From positions 186,001 to 250,000 of the forward strand of contig NZ_NMVP01000034.1 in NCBI RefSeq assembly GCF_002250705.1: a stretch of 64,000 nucleotides of DNA, in the 5' to 3' direction. Below are positions 18,315 through 26,639 of the stretch, one piece after another. Each line of letters begins with the position of its first letter. The first letter of the stretch is position 1. Made by a program: the position numbers and the translations under genes. Below the pieces are notes generated by a model. It worked only from the letters and a program-made list of their open reading frames with translations. It had not been told where the DNA came from and searched no databases. This DNA is from Enemella evansiae (GTDB lineage Bacteria > Actinomycetota > Actinomycetes > Propionibacteriales > Propionibacteriaceae).

Positions 18315-18327
18315 CTGAAACGTTCAG
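18315..18327. promoter_or_regulatory. Candidate LacI-type operator before the sugar importer operon
   Basis: CTGAA-ACG-TTCAG, a perfect inverted repeat with a central CG as in many LacI-family operators. It lies about 100 bp upstream of the binding-protein start. No LacI gene is in the window. Confidence 0.4.
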
Positions 18328-18434
18328 GAAAAGATTCTGCGCCCGATCGTTATCAAGTCCTGACCAAGCGGTATGTAATTCATCGCGGGCCGATGTCGAC
18401 CGCACGGAACACGCCAGAGGTCCGGCCTCAGCGC

Positions 18435-18776
18435 TCACAGATACAGGCCGGTGTGCCCGTCCGACAGCCGCTCCGCCGCCACCGCATGCAGATCCCGTTC
18501 GCGCAGCAGCACGTAGTCCTTGCCGCGCACCTCGACCTCGGCACGGTCCTCGGGATCGAAGAGCACGCGGTCGCCGACCTTGACGGTGCGGACGCTGGTG
18601 CCGGCCGCCACCACCGCACCCCAGGTGAGCCGGCGACCGATCGCCACGGTCGCGGGGATGACGATCCCGCCGCCACTGCGCCGTTCGCCGTTCTCCCCCT
18701 CGGTGGAGACCAGCACCCGATCGTGCAGCATCCGGATCGGCAGGGCCTCGTGGTCCTGTCCCCCCGTATCACTCAC
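18435..18776 (-). CDS. GroES-like (Cpn10) co-chaperonin paralogue
   Basis: 113 residues. The Cpn10 fold is recognisable from PIRMLHDRVLV, GGIVIPATV in place of the mobile loop region, WGAVVAAGTSVRTVKVGDRVLFDP, and YVLLRERDLHAV. It diverges from housekeeping GroES by an N-terminal extension and a 13-residue tail, and no groEL follows. Such second copies occur in actinomycetes; whether it works with GroEL is unknown. The start is a GTG with GAGG 7 bases upstream. The next gene upstream, DUF3618, is 44 bp away on the same strand. Confidence 0.8.
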   Translation of the reverse strand: MSDTGGQDHEALPIRMLHDRVLVSTEGENGERRSGGGIVIPATVAIGRRLTWGAVVAAGTSVRTVKVGDRVLFDPEDRAEVEVRGKDYVLLRERDLHAVAAERLSDGHTGLYL

Positions 18777-18820
18777 CGGTACGCCTCAGCATCACTCGCC
18801 GGTACGCCTCAGCCACCGGT

Positions 18821-19135
18821 TCAGGAATCCCCGTCCCGCTGCGCCCGGCGTACCACCGCGCGGGTGATCGCCATCAGCGCCACGAAGCCTGCGACCGAAC
18901 CGGCGATCATCGCGATCCGGTCGAGTCGCCATTTTCCCGAGGCGGTCTGCACCTGATCCTTGGCGTTGTCGAACTCACCCTGGACGAAGCTCTTGAAGCC
19001 CTCGACCTGGCGGCGCTTCACGTTGGTGGGGTGCACCTCGTCGATCAGGCGCTCCAGGTTGGCCGACAACCGGGTGCGCGCGGCCGCCAGATCGGCTTCG
19101 ATCTGCGAGCGGCTGCGGGAATTCTGGTCTGCCAC
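18821..19135 (-). CDS. DUF3618 membrane-anchored protein
   Basis: 104 residues. The N-terminal half is charged and helical (RSQIEADLAAARTRLSANLERLIDEVHP is the family signature; shown here only as the start SQIEADLAAARTRLSANLER). A single span lies near residues 77-95, followed by a basic end. Function unknown. It starts at a GTG with GAGGAG about 10 bases upstream. It lies divergent from bcp, an arrangement that recurs in actinomycetes, hinting at an envelope or stress link. Confidence 0.85.
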   Translation of the reverse strand: MADQNSRSRSQIEADLAAARTRLSANLERLIDEVHPTNVKRRQVEGFKSFVQGEFDNAKDQVQTASGKWRLDRIAMIAGSVAGFVALMAITRAVVRRAQRDGDS

Positions 19136-19296
19136 TTGGGGACTCCTCGTCGCGTGTCGTCACGTTCGGACGTACGCCCGGTCAGGGGCGCGGCGTCTCA
19201 GGGACAGTTACGCAGCCTAGTACAACCGGACGCGTCCGGATGCCGGGGGCGAGACACCGGGTGTCGGGGCCGATGGCGGCTGTCGGGGTGCATGGC

Positions 19297-19302
19297 TAGG
19301 GT
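19297..19302 (+). promoter_or_regulatory. -10 element, leaderless start of bcp
   Basis: TAGGGT, then 6 bases, then ATG 19309. This sets the bcp start at 19309 rather than the earlier TTG at 19303. Confidence 0.6.
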
Positions 19303-19308
19303 TTGGCC

Positions 19309-19788
19309 ATGACCACGCGACTCGCTCCCGGAGACACCGCCCCGCCGTTCACCCTGACCGACTCCACCGGCACCCAGGTGTCCCTCGCCGACCAGGCCGG
19401 CCGCCGCGTGGTGGTCTACTTCTATCCCGCGGCGATGACCCCCGGGTGCACCACCCAGGCGATCGATTTCACCGCGGCGATGAACGAGTTCGAGGCCGCC
19501 GGTGTCGACGTGCTCGGGATCTCCCCCGACAAGCCGGAGAAGCTCGCGAAGTTCGCCGAGAAGGAGTCGATCGCCTTCCCGCTGCTCGCCGACCCGGACA
19601 AGCAGGTGATGACGGCCTACTCCGCCTACGGCACCAAGACGATGTACGGCAAGCAGGTCGAGGGCGTGATCCGCTCCACCTTTGTCGTCGATGTGGACGA
19701 CCAGGGGGCCGGCACGATCGCCCTGGCGCAATACAACGTGCGCGCCACCGGGCACGTCGAGCGGTTGCGCCGCGAGATCGGCATCTGA
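19309..19788 (+). CDS. bcp: Thioredoxin-dependent peroxiredoxin (Bcp/PrxQ type)
   Basis: Reduces hydrogen peroxide and organic peroxides in the cytoplasm; 159 residues. The peroxidatic cysteine is C47 in TPGCTTQ (family PGCT). The resolving cysteine normally five residues later is absent (Ile at that place), so it probably works as a 1-Cys type needing an external thiol. The rest (GISPDKPEKLAKFAEK, then FPLLADPDKQVMTAYSAYG) is canonical. Likely leaderless mRNA. It is followed by tRNA-Leu. Confidence 0.93.
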   Translation: MTTRLAPGDTAPPFTLTDSTGTQVSLADQAGRRVVVYFYPAAMTPGCTTQAIDFTAAMNEFEAAGVDVLGISPDKPEKLAKFAEKESIAFPLLADPDKQVMTAYSAYGTKTMYGKQVEGVIRSTFVVDVDDQGAGTIALAQYNVRATGHVERLRREIGI

Positions 19789-19828
19789 GAGCCGATTCCA
19801 CCGGTGCCACAGCCCCGGTCCGCACCCC

Positions 19829-19834
19829 TACACT
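19829..19834 (+). promoter_or_regulatory. -10 element of tRNA-Leu
   Basis: TACACT, ending 8 bases before the mature tRNA. The matching -35 is weak. Confidence 0.5.
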
Positions 19835-19842
19835 GGGCGCAG

Positions 19843-19924
19843 GCCGAAGTGGTGGAACTGGTAGACACGCAGGATTTAGGTTCCTGTGCGCACGCGCGTG
19901 AGGGTTCGAGTCCCTTCTTCGGCA
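19843..19924 (+). tRNA. tRNA-Leu(TAG), CCA not encoded
   Basis: Acceptor GCCGAAG/CTTCGGC with discriminator A, D arm with GGTAGACACG, anticodon stem CAGGA/TCCTG with loop TTTAGGT (anticodon TAG), long class II variable arm (GTGCGCACGCGCGTG), and T arm AGGG-TTCGAGT-CCCT. Confidence 0.96.
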
Positions 19925-20027
19925 CGGCCGTGCGTGCGACATGATGGGGCGTCGAGCCAGATCAAGAAAGTATTACCCACCCGGAAGTGCCCCCACACGA
20001 CCGGGATCGGGATTAAGGAGCAACACC

Positions 20028-20513
20028 GTGGAAACAGTCAAGACCCGAGACACTGCTGCCGCGGAAGAAGCCGCCCGGATCTGGGCGAAGGCCACCGCCA
20101 AACGCGACGAGAACCAGGCCAGCGACGCCAACAGCGATGAGGCCGTCGGCCTGATCGAGGAGACGCTGAACCACTCCGAGCGTTCCTTCCTGCTCTACCT
20201 CACCACCGAGGAGGGGATGATGGCCTTCGCCGCCATCGAGCCCTCCCGGGACGCCGACGAGACCGTCGGTGAGATCCGCTACCTCGGCGTGGCCCCGGGC
20301 CACTGGGGTGAGGGCTGGGCCCGGCGGCTGCTGGTCGCCGTCCCCGGTGCGCTGCGGGAGAACGAGTTCGGCTCCGGTGAGTTGTGGGTGTACGCCGACA
20401 ACATCCGCGCGATCTTCGTCTACGAGGCGATGGGCTGGATCGGCACCACCGAGACCCGCCGGCACCCGGTCACCAACCGGGTCGAGCAGAAGTTCGTGCT
20501 CAAGCTCGGCTGA
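20028..20513 (+). CDS. GNAT-family N-acetyltransferase
   Basis: 161 residues. The acetyl-CoA binding loop is VAPGHWGEGWARRLL (Q/RxxGxG/A form), followed by ALRENEFGSGELWVYADNIRAIFVYEAMGW, the beta5 and N-R-A-I-x-x-Y-E motif of GNAT enzymes. The N-terminal 40 residues are charged and poorly conserved. GTG 20028 was chosen because AAGGAG lies 7 bases upstream, discarding an upstream extension. Substrate unknown. It converges on folA; both stops lie in one hairpin. Confidence 0.88.
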   Translation: METVKTRDTAAAEEAARIWAKATAKRDENQASDANSDEAVGLIEETLNHSERSFLLYLTTEEGMMAFAAIEPSRDADETVGEIRYLGVAPGHWGEGWARRLLVAVPGALRENEFGSGELWVYADNIRAIFVYEAMGWIGTTETRRHPVTNRVEQKFVLKLG

Positions 20514-20527
20514 GCGGCAGGCGCTCA
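20511..20527. terminator. Hairpin containing both stop codons of convergent genes
   Basis: TGAGCG-GCAGG-CGCTCA. The TGA of the acetyltransferase and the TGA of folA (TCA on plus) form opposite ends of the stem. Confidence 0.5.
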
Positions 20528-20995
20528 GGTCCGGCGGCGGTAACTCACCCAGCTGAATCCGTCGCGATCCTCCCGGGCGGTCTCGGTCCACTCGGCCGGG
20601 TCGACCGGGGGGAAGTGGGTGTCGCCGGCCAGGTCGGCGTGCACCTCGGTGATCTCCAATGCGTCGGTGCGCGGCCAGGCCTGGGCGTACACCTCGCCGC
20701 CGCCGAAGATCCAGACCCGCTTCCCGGTCGCGAGCGCGGCGTCGATGGCCTCGTCGAGGTCACCGAAGACGCGTACGCCGTCAGCGGTCCAGTCGGGATT
20801 GCGGGTCACCACATAGGAGTCGCGGCCGGGCAGCGGCCGCCCGATGGATTCGTAGTTCTTGCGGCCCATCACCAGCACCCCGCCCATGGTCAGTGCCTTG
20901 AGGTGGGCGAAGTCCTCGCGATGCCGCCAGGCCAGGTCGTTGTCGGCGCCGATCACGCCGTTGGCCGCGACCGCCGCGATGGCGGTGACACTCAC
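20525..20995 (-). CDS. folA: Dihydrofolate reductase
   Basis: NADPH-dependent reduction of dihydrofolate, regenerating the folate used by ThyA; 156 residues. Visible motifs: [17 protein letters not shown] (substrate and Met20 loop), [19 protein letters not shown], and FGGGEVYAQ (cofactor glycines). The GTG start at 20995 overlaps the thyA stop by 4 bp, making thyA-folA a coupled pair at the end of a four-gene chain. Confidence 0.95.
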   Translation of the reverse strand: MSVTAIAAVAANGVIGADNDLAWRHREDFAHLKALTMGGVLVMGRKNYESIGRPLPGRDSYVVTRNPDWTADGVRVFGDLDEAIDAALATGKRVWIFGGGEVYAQAWPRTDALEITEVHADLAGDTHFPPVDPAEWTETAREDRDGFSWVSYRRRT

Positions 20996-21813
20996 ACCGC
21001 CACCGGTGCCTTGATGCCCGGATGCGGGTCGTAGTCGCGCACCTCGATGTCGTCGAAGCCGAAGCCGTCGATGTCGCGTACCACCGGGTTGAGCCGCAGC
21101 GTCGGCAGCGGCCGGGGCTCGCGGGCGAGCTGGGTGCGGCACTGTTCGAGGTGGTTGCTGTAGATGTGCGCGTCACCGAGGGTGTGCACGAACTCCCCGA
21201 CCCGCAGATCGGTGACCTGGGCGATCATCTGGGTGAGCAGGGCGTAGGAGGCGATGTTGAACGGGACGCCGAGGAAGATGTCGGCCGAGCGCTGGTAGAG
21301 CTGGCAGCTCAGCCGGCCGCGCTGGTCCGGATCGTCGGCGGCCGCCGGGGCGACATAGAACTGGAAGAAGGTGTGGCAGGGCGGCAGCGCCATCTCCTCC
21401 AGCTGGCCGACATTCCACGCCGAGACCAGATGCCGGCGGGAGTCGGGGTTGCTGCGCAGGCCCTCGATCAGCCGGGCGATCTGGTCGACGTGCCCGCCGT
21501 CGGGTGTCGGCCAGGAGCGCCACTGCACCCCATAGACCGGACCGAGCTCGCCGTCGTCGTCGGCCCACTCGTCCCAGATGGTGACCTTGTTCTCGTGCAG
21601 CCAGCCGATGTTGGAGTCGCCGCGGAGGAACCAGAGCAGCTCACCCACGACCGAGCGCAGATGCACCTTTTTCGTGGTGAGCAAGGGGAAACCGGCCGCC
21701 AGGTCGAACCGCAGCTGCGGTCCGAAGATGCTCAGCGTCCCGGTGCCGGTGCGGTCGGTCTTCTCGACGCCCTCATCCAGCACCCGCTGCACCAGATCCA
21801 GATACTGCCTCAT
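20992..21813 (-). CDS. thyA: Thymidylate synthase
   Basis: Methylates dUMP to dTMP with methylene-tetrahydrofolate; 273 residues. The nucleophile is C146 in [12 protein letters not shown], the same number as in Escherichia coli. Other conserved stretches: [13 protein letters not shown] near the N-terminus (phosphate-binding Arg region), [19 protein letters not shown], and [18 protein letters not shown] 21813 overlaps the rdgB stop by 4 bp. Confidence 0.97.
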   Translation of the reverse strand: MRQYLDLVQRVLDEGVEKTDRTGTGTLSIFGPQLRFDLAAGFPLLTTKKVHLRSVVGELLWFLRGDSNIGWLHENKVTIWDEWADDDGELGPVYGVQWRSWPTPDGGHVDQIARLIEGLRSNPDSRRHLVSAWNVGQLEEMALPPCHTFFQFYVAPAAADDPDQRGRLSCQLYQRSADIFLGVPFNIASYALLTQMIAQVTDLRVGEFVHTLGDAHIYSNHLEQCRTQLAREPRPLPTLRLNPVVRDIDGFGFDDIEVRDYDPHPGIKAPVAV

Positions 21814-22439
21814 CGGGTCTCCTCCCCCACCAGCCGCACCAGGTGCGGCACCATCGCCCGGATCGCCTGGCCACGATGGCTGATCGCGTCCTTCTCGGCG
21901 GCACTCAGCTCGGCGGTGGTCCGGGTCTCACCGTCGGGCACGAAGATCGGGTCGTAGCCGAAGCCATTCTCCCCCGCCGGGCTGACAGCCAGCCGCCCCG
22001 GCATCAGTCCGTGGGTGACCTGGCTGCGGCCGTCGGGCAGCACCAGCGCCAACGCGCTGACGAACTGGGCGCCGCGGCGTTCGGCCGGTACGTCGGCGAG
22101 CTGGCGCAGCAGCAGGTCCAGATTGTCGGTGTCGGTCGCACCCGGGCCGGCCCAGCGCGCGGAGCGTACCCCCGGCATGCCGTTCAGCACGTCGACCGCG
22201 ATGCCGGAGTCGTCGGCGAGTGCGGGCAGCCCGGTGGCGGCCACGCAGGCCCGGGCCTTGAGCAGCGCATTGCCCTCGAAGCTCAGCTCGGTCTCGGCCG
22301 GTTCCGGATAGCGCTCGAAGTCCGCCAGGCCGAGCACCTGGATGCCCTCGCGTTCGCTGACCCGGCGCAGTTCGGTCAGCTTCTTGGCGTTGTTGGTGGC
22401 CAGCACGACGCGCGCGCCGGCCGGTACCGCGGGGGTCAC
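21810..22439 (-). CDS. rdgB: Non-canonical purine NTP pyrophosphatase (RdgB/HAM1)
   Basis: Hydrolyses dITP, ITP and XTP to monophosphates, keeping deaminated purines out of nucleic acids; 209 residues. Motifs: [17 protein letters not shown] (N-terminal triphosphate loop), [38 protein letters not shown], and [10 protein letters not shown] at the C-terminus. The GTG start at 22439 overlaps the rph stop by 4 bp. Confidence 0.97.
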   Translation of the reverse strand: MTPAVPAGARVVLATNNAKKLTELRRVSEREGIQVLGLADFERYPEPAETELSFEGNALLKARACVAATGLPALADDSGIAVDVLNGMPGVRSARWAGPGATDTDNLDLLLRQLADVPAERRGAQFVSALALVLPDGRSQVTHGLMPGRLAVSPAGENGFGYDPIFVPDGETRTTAELSAAEKDAISHRGQAIRAMVPHLVRLVGEETR

Positions 22440-23173
22440 GAGCTCGCGCCCGCCTTCAGCGCCTGCTGCTGCAATTCGGTCAGCTCGGCGCAGCCGTGGG
22501 CGCCCAGATCGAGCAGCTTGTTCATCAGCTCCCGGTCGAAGGGGGCGCCCTCGGCGGTGCCCTGCACCTCGATGAAGCGGCCGTCGCCACCCATCACGAT
22601 GTTCATGTCCACCTCGGCGGTGGAATCCTCGGCATAGTTGAGATCCAGCACCGGGGTGTCCCCGACGACGCCGACGCTGACCGCGGCGACCGAACCGGTC
22701 AGCGGCTCACCGGCGAGCAGGTTGCGTTCCCGCAGCCAGGACACCGCATCGGCGAGCGCGACGTAGGCGCCGGTGATCGAGGCGGTCCGGGTGCCGCCGT
22801 CGGCCTGCAGCACGTCGCAATCCAGCACGATGGTGTTCTCCCCGAGCGCCTGGTAGTCGATCACCGCGCGCAGGCTGCGGCCGATCAGCCGGGAGATCTC
22901 ATGGGTACGCCCGCCGATCCGGCCCTTGACGGCCTCCCGGTCGGAGCGGTCGTGGGTGGCCCGCGGCAGCATCGCGTACTCGGCGGTCACCCAGCCCAGC
23001 CCGGAGCCGCGGCGCCAACGGGGCACGCCCTCGGTGACGGAGGCGGCGACCAGCACCCGGGTCATCCCGTATTCGACGAGCACCGAACCCTCGGCGTGAT
23101 CGAGCCAGTTCCGGGTGAACCTCACCTCCCGGAGCTGGTCTTGGGCACGGCCATCTCCACGGGTGTCGCTCAT
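22436..23173 (-). CDS. rph: Ribonuclease PH
   Basis: Phosphorolytic 3' exoribonuclease that trims tRNA precursors; 245 residues. Diagnostic stretches: [41 protein letters not shown] (with the conserved Arg series), [40 protein letters not shown] in shortened view, and [23 protein letters not shown] 23173 is set by a -10 hexamer 7 bases upstream, inside the end of the MBL gene. It heads the rph-rdgB-thyA-folA chain. Confidence 0.97.
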   Translation of the reverse strand: MSDTRGDGRAQDQLREVRFTRNWLDHAEGSVLVEYGMTRVLVAASVTEGVPRWRRGSGLGWVTAEYAMLPRATHDRSDREAVKGRIGGRTHEISRLIGRSLRAVIDYQALGENTIVLDCDVLQADGGTRTASITGAYVALADAVSWLRERNLLAGEPLTGSVAAVSVGVVGDTPVLDLNYAEDSTAEVDMNIVMGGDGRFIEVQGTAEGAPFDRELMNKLLDLGAHGCAELTELQQQALKAGASS

Positions 23174-23178
23174 GGGCG

Positions 23179-23925
23179 TCAGTCTAGCGAGATCACCATG
23201 CCCGGCTCGGCCAGCAACACGTCGCCGTCGACGTGCGGCCGGGCCTCGGCGAAGACCTGCTGGGGGTCGTGCCAGGGCGGGATGTGGCTGAGCAGCAGCC
23301 GGGGTACGCCGGCCGCGGCGGCGTGTTCGGCGGCCCAGCGGCCGGTCAGGTGCACATCCAGCGGCAGGTCGTCGGCCGCCAGGAAGGCGGCCTCGGCCAG
23401 CAGCAGGTCGGTGCCGCGGGCCAGCTCGATGAGTGCGGGATTCGGGCCGGTGTCGCCGGTGTAGACCAGTGCGCTGCCGTCGGCCTCGACGCGGATCGAG
23501 TAGGCCTCGCATCCGTGCCGGGCCGCGATGGTGGTCACCGTGAAGGGGCCGATCCGCTGGCTGGGCTGCCAGGTCTCGAAGGTGCACCACCAGTCGGTGA
23601 CCTCGTCGGGAAACGGTTCGTACGCCCGGGTCATCCGCTCCGGCGCGTTCGCCGGGGCGTACACCGGGATCGCCGGCCAGGGCGCGGTCGGCGAGAAGGT
23701 GGCCGCGACATTGAACGCGCACAGGTCGAGGCAGTGGTCGGGATGCAGGTGGGACAGCGCGATCGCGTCCACCCGGCGCGGATCGATGGCCCCCCACAGG
23801 CCGCCGAAGCCACCCGGGCCGAGGTCCAGCAGCAGCCGGAAATCGTTGTGGGTGACGAGATAACAGCTGGCCGGGTTGCCCGGACCCGAGGTCGATCCGG
23901 AGCAACCGATGACGGTGAGTTCCAC
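23179..23925 (-). CDS. Metallo-beta-lactamase-fold hydrolase (RNase Z-like)
   Basis: 248 residues. Zinc ligands: [11 protein letters not shown] (HxHxDH motif, about residues 59-64), D in YTGDTGPN, and a C-terminal His in [10 protein letters not shown]. It resembles the conserved MBL proteins found beside murI and rph in actinomycetes (phosphoribosyl 1,2-cyclic phosphate phosphodiesterase or tRNase Z relatives). It lacks the extended exosite arm of true RNase Z. GTG 23925 is set by its -10 element. Confidence 0.85.
   Translation of the reverse strand: MELTVIGCSGSTSGPGNPASCYLVTHNDFRLLLDLGPGGFGGLWGAIDPRRVDAIALSHLHPDHCLDLCAFNVAATFSPTAPWPAIPVYAPANAPERMTRAYEPFPDEVTDWWCTFETWQPSQRIGPFTVTTIAARHGCEAYSIRVEADGSALVYTGDTGPNPALIELARGTDLLLAEAAFLAADDLPLDVHLTGRWAAEHAAAAGVPRLLLSHIPPWHDPQQVFAEARPHVDGDVLLAEPGMVISLD
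23181..23186 (-). promoter_or_regulatory. -10 element, leaderless start of rph
   Basis: TAGACT on the minus strand, 7 bases before ATG 23173; it overlaps the last base of the MBL stop codon. Confidence 0.6.
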
Positions 23926-23931
23926 GCCCCG

Positions 23932-23937
23932 AGGCTA
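23932..23937 (-). promoter_or_regulatory. -10 element, leaderless start of the MBL gene
   Basis: TAGCCT on the minus strand, 6 bases before GTG 23925. Confidence 0.6.
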
Positions 23938-23949
23938 GCGGCCACCGCA

Positions 23950-24091
23950 CGCTCATCGAGTAGGCCGCCATGCGCAGCGGCCCTCCCACGCTCATCGAGT
24001 AGGCCGCCATGGGCAGCGGCCCTCCCACGCTCATCGAGTAGGCCGCCATGCGCAGCGAAGCGGAGCAATGGCGGCCGTGTCGAGATGAGCG
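23950..24091. repeat. Three tandem REP-like units, 39-bp period
   Basis: CGCTCATCGAGTAGGCCGCC begins at 23950, 23989 and 24028. The first two units stop after CAGCGGCCCTCCCA; the third runs through the complete palindrome (GGCCGCCAT / ATGGCGGCC stem, end TGTCGAGATGAGCG). The units differ at a single base (ATGCGCAG or ATGGGCAG). Confidence 0.9.
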
Positions 24092-24099
24092 ACCCTCCG

Positions 24100-24135
24100 C
24101 CGGTTGAGCGAGCGAGGTACGAGCGAGTCGAAGCC
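24100..24135. repeat. REP-associated subunit (GAGCGAGCGAGGTACGAG)
   Basis: CCGGTTGAGCGAGCGAGGTA followed by CGAGCGAGTCGAAGCC. The reverse complement recurs at 37163-37200, 58080-58118 and partly at 29512-29546. Confidence 0.75.
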
Positions 24136-24138
24136 AAG

Positions 24139-24405
24139 TACCCCAAGAGGCGAACTCTTCGCCGCCATCCGCGCCGAAACCGAGCAGATCGCCGCCGCCG
24201 AAGCACGCCGGTTTGGTCGCCATCGCGGCCGCCTGCGGCAACCACTCCGGACTCGACATCCACACCGACGAGTTGTCCTGCGCGAACAAGCCAACAGGGC
24301 AACGCAGGGCAGGCCGAAGCAGAAGAAGGCGAAGCAGCCGGTCTCGCCGGGAGCGCAGCCTGCCCAGATTCCCCACCAGAGCGACGAATCGTCCCGTACC
24401 GGCGG
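24139..24405 (+). pseudogene. Possible remnant of a DUF222/HNH-type gene
   Basis: One frame reads [21 protein letters not shown] +1 shift then gives [20 protein letters not shown] before coding character fades. The joined phrase looks like the helical N-terminus of DUF222 (HNH endonuclease-associated) proteins, which are multicopy in actinomycetes. No start codon, no HNH domain and repeats on both sides. The family assignment is weak. Confidence 0.3.
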
Positions 24406-24407
24406 GG

Positions 24408-24449
24408 TTCATCTCGACACGGTCGCTGCGCGACCTACTCGATGAACGT
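24408..24449. repeat. REP-like palindromic element, short form
   Basis: TTCATCTCGACACGG arm, TCGCTGCGCGA core, CCTACTCGATGAACGT arm; 28 bp downstream of the murI stop. Confidence 0.85.
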
Positions 24450-24476
24450 AAGGGCGACCTGCTCGAACGAACGCCC

Positions 24477-25280
24477 TCAGGCGTACTGGCGCACGTCGGC
24501 GACCAGGCCGCCGATCAACCGCCGGCCGATGCCCTCGAAGCGTTCCGGGTTGCCGGTGGTGAGGAACTCGCGCCGCCCCTCCCGCGGGCCGGAGCGCAGC
24601 AACCCCAGTTCGGTCAACCGGGCGTAACAGGCCTGGGCGCACTCGTCGGCGCTGGAGACCAGGGTGACGCCGTCGCCGAGCAGATAGGACAGCGGGCCGG
24701 TGAGCAACGGATAGTGGGTGCAGCCGAGGATCAGCGTGTCGATCCCGTCGGCCTGCAGGGGCGCCAGATAGCCCCGCGCGGCATCGAGCAGCTCGTGACC
24801 ACCGGTGATGCCGGCCTCCACCAGCGGAACGAATCGGGGGCAGGCCTGCGTACTGAGGCGGACCTGCGGGGCCGCGAAGAAGGCGTCGTCATAGGAACCG
24901 GAGGCCGCGGTGGCCTCGGTGCAGATCACCCCGATCCGGCCGTTGCGGGTGGTCTGCACCGCGCGCCGGGCGGCCGGCAGGATCACATCGACGACCGGCA
25001 CCGAATACCGTTCGCGGGCGTCGCGGAGCACCGCGGAGGAGGCGGAGTTGCAGGCGATCACCAACGCCTTCACCCCGAGTGAGACCAGGTGGTCCAGGCA
25101 TTCCAGGGCGTACTCGCGGACCTCGCCGAGGGTCTTCTCGCCATAGGGGGCCCGGGCGGTGTCACCGAGATAGATGATGTCCTCACCGGGCAGCTGGTCG
25201 ACGATGGCACGGAGCACGGTGAGCCCGCCGAAGCCGGAGTCGAAGATGCCGATGGGCGCGTCGGGGTCGATCGAGGTCAC
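24477..25280 (-). CDS. murI: Glutamate racemase
   Basis: Makes D-glutamate for peptidoglycan; 267 residues. N-terminal [17 protein letters not shown], then [13 protein letters not shown]. The two catalytic cysteines lie in IACNSASS and [12 protein letters not shown] 25280 was chosen because GGGGGA lies just upstream; the frame extends 18 codons further without a better start. RraA-like is 50 bp upstream on the same strand. Confidence 0.96.
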   Translation of the reverse strand: MTSIDPDAPIGIFDSGFGGLTVLRAIVDQLPGEDIIYLGDTARAPYGEKTLGEVREYALECLDHLVSLGVKALVIACNSASSAVLRDARERYSVPVVDVILPAARRAVQTTRNGRIGVICTEATAASGSYDDAFFAAPQVRLSTQACPRFVPLVEAGITGGHELLDAARGYLAPLQADGIDTLILGCTHYPLLTGPLSYLLGDGVTLVSSADECAQACYARLTELGLLRSGPREGRREFLTTGNPERFEGIGRRLIGGLVADVRQYA

Positions 25281-25330
25281 GGTCCCCCATTGTGCCCCGG
25301 CCGCGGCACCGGGTCCGCCAACCGGGCCGC

Positions 25331-26011
25331 TCACCCGGGCCGATTGGCGGCGATCACCTCGTCCAGACCGAGCGCGCCGGCCAGGCCCCGTTCCTTCGCG
25401 GCGGCCACCCAGCCGGCCTCGGCCCGCGCCACCTCGCGCGCCGCGGCCAGCACCTCGGCTGCGGCGGCGGCCGGGACCACCACGATCCCCGTCGCGTCGG
25501 CGCGGACGATGTCACCGGGTTCGATGCGGATCCCCGAGCAGTCGATCGGCACGTTGATCGCACCGGGCCCGGCGAGGGTCTGCTTGCCCGGTACCGAGGC
25601 GCGGGCGTACGCCGACAACCCGGTCTCGGCAATCCCCTCCAGGTCACGGATCGCGCCGTCCACGACGATGCCGACCCCGCCCCGTTCGGCGACGACGCCG
25701 GCGAAGATCTCACCGATCAGGGCGGCCTCGGTCCAACCACCGCCGTCGATCACCACCACATCACCGGGCTGCACCTCGTCGGCGGCACGCAGCGGATAGA
25801 GCAGGTCCCCGGGGTTGGTCCACACGGTCAGCGCCGGGCCGCAGAAGTCCTGCTGCCCGACCAGCCGCCGGATCGCACTCGGGAACACCTGGACCAACGG
25901 GGAGGCGTCCGCCAGATTCCCGGTCTCGATCTCCCAGAGCGCGGCGACCAGGTCACGATCCGGACGGTCGATGTCGATGTTCAGGGTCCAGGGCTGCTGG
26001 TTGCGGTTCAC
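25331..26011 (-). CDS. RraA-like protein (possible aldolase/decarboxylase)
   Basis: 226 residues with the RraA/HMG-CHA aldolase fold. Signature [21 protein letters not shown] then [16 protein letters not shown] holds the G-E and R-D residues that bind metal and oxaloacetate or pyruvate in the aldolase branch. Members include 4-hydroxy-4-methyl-2-oxoglutarate aldolase/oxaloacetate decarboxylase and the RNase E inhibitor RraA; the retained active site favours the enzyme role. GTG 26011 has AAGGAG 6 bases upstream. Confidence 0.8.
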   Translation of the reverse strand: MNRNQQPWTLNIDIDRPDRDLVAALWEIETGNLADASPLVQVFPSAIRRLVGQQDFCGPALTVWTNPGDLLYPLRAADEVQPGDVVVIDGGGWTEAALIGEIFAGVVAERGGVGIVVDGAIRDLEGIAETGLSAYARASVPGKQTLAGPGAINVPIDCSGIRIEPGDIVRADATGIVVVPAAAAAEVLAAAREVARAEAGWVAAAKERGLAGALGLDEVIAANRPG

Positions 26012-26078
26012 GGCGGCTCCTTCTCGCGGTTGCGTGCCACCAGTCTGGCCGACCGCGGAATCGGGCAGCATGCCTTCC

Positions 26079-26639
26079 ATGGACGAGCTCGGTTTCTATT
26101 TCGGCATGCACCCCTTCGGCGCGGTGGCGATCGTGGTGTCGACCGTGCTGCTCTATCTGGTGTTCAGCCTGATCCTGTCCCGATTCGGGCAGCGGTTGTA
26201 CGCCTCCCCGTCGAGTCTGGAACTGGCGATCGTCACGGTGCTCGGGGCGATCGTGGGCCGCTCGATCCTCGGCCAGGTGCCGACCCTGGGCGGCGGCCTG
26301 CTGGCGCTGGCCACCCTGCTCTGCCTGGAGGCGATCGCCGGCCGGGTACGCCGCGGCATGCAGCAGGGTCGCCGCCAGCAGCACCGCGCCACCGCGATCG
26401 TGGTCGACGGCCACCTCGAGACCCGCGAGCTCACCCGGTTGCGGCTCGATGAGTCCTCACTGTGGGCGGCGCTGCGCGGGGCCGGGGTCTGCGACCTGGG
26501 TGAGGTGGCGCTGGCCGTGTTGGAGGCCAACGGCCGGATCAGCGTGCTGCGCACCGGTCAGCAGATCCACCCGGCCACCCTGACCGGCGTACGCCATTCC
26601 GATGAGTTGCTGCGCCGGCTCAATCCTGGTCGTCGGTGA
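26079..26639 (+). CDS. DUF421 (YetF-like) membrane protein
   Basis: 186 residues. Two to three N-terminal spans (about residues 10-90) precede a soluble domain with VVDGHLETRELTRLRLDESSLWAALRGAGVCDLGEVALAVLEANGRISV, the DUF421/YetF hallmark (only its key parts: LRLDESSLWAALRGAGV and AVLEANGRISVL). Function unknown; YetF-type proteins are spore or envelope associated. The gene diverges from RraA-like, and its last 20 bp overlap the end of the convergent DUF2017 gene. Confidence 0.85.
   Translation: MDELGFYFGMHPFGAVAIVVSTVLLYLVFSLILSRFGQRLYASPSSLELAIVTVLGAIVGRSILGQVPTLGGGLLALATLLCLEAIAGRVRRGMQQGRRQQHRATAIVVDGHLETRELTRLRLDESSLWAALRGAGVCDLGEVALAVLEANGRISVLRTGQQIHPATLTGVRHSDELLRRLNPGRR

Larger units (their letters stand above)
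23926..24476. other. Repeat-rich intergenic region
   Basis: 551 bp between the MBL gene and murI. It contains the MBL promoter, three tandem REP-like units, a second repeat subunit (24100-24135), a probable gene remnant (24139-24405) and another REP-like element (24408-24449). No intact gene was seen. Confidence 0.75.

Noticed and set aside
23179..23925. True RNase Z
   Set aside because: HxHxDH is present but the exosite arm and typical RNase Z ends are not recognisable.
23950..24091. CRISPR array
   Set aside because: The 39-bp period reflects whole-unit duplication with no unique spacers between repeats, and no cas genes are near.
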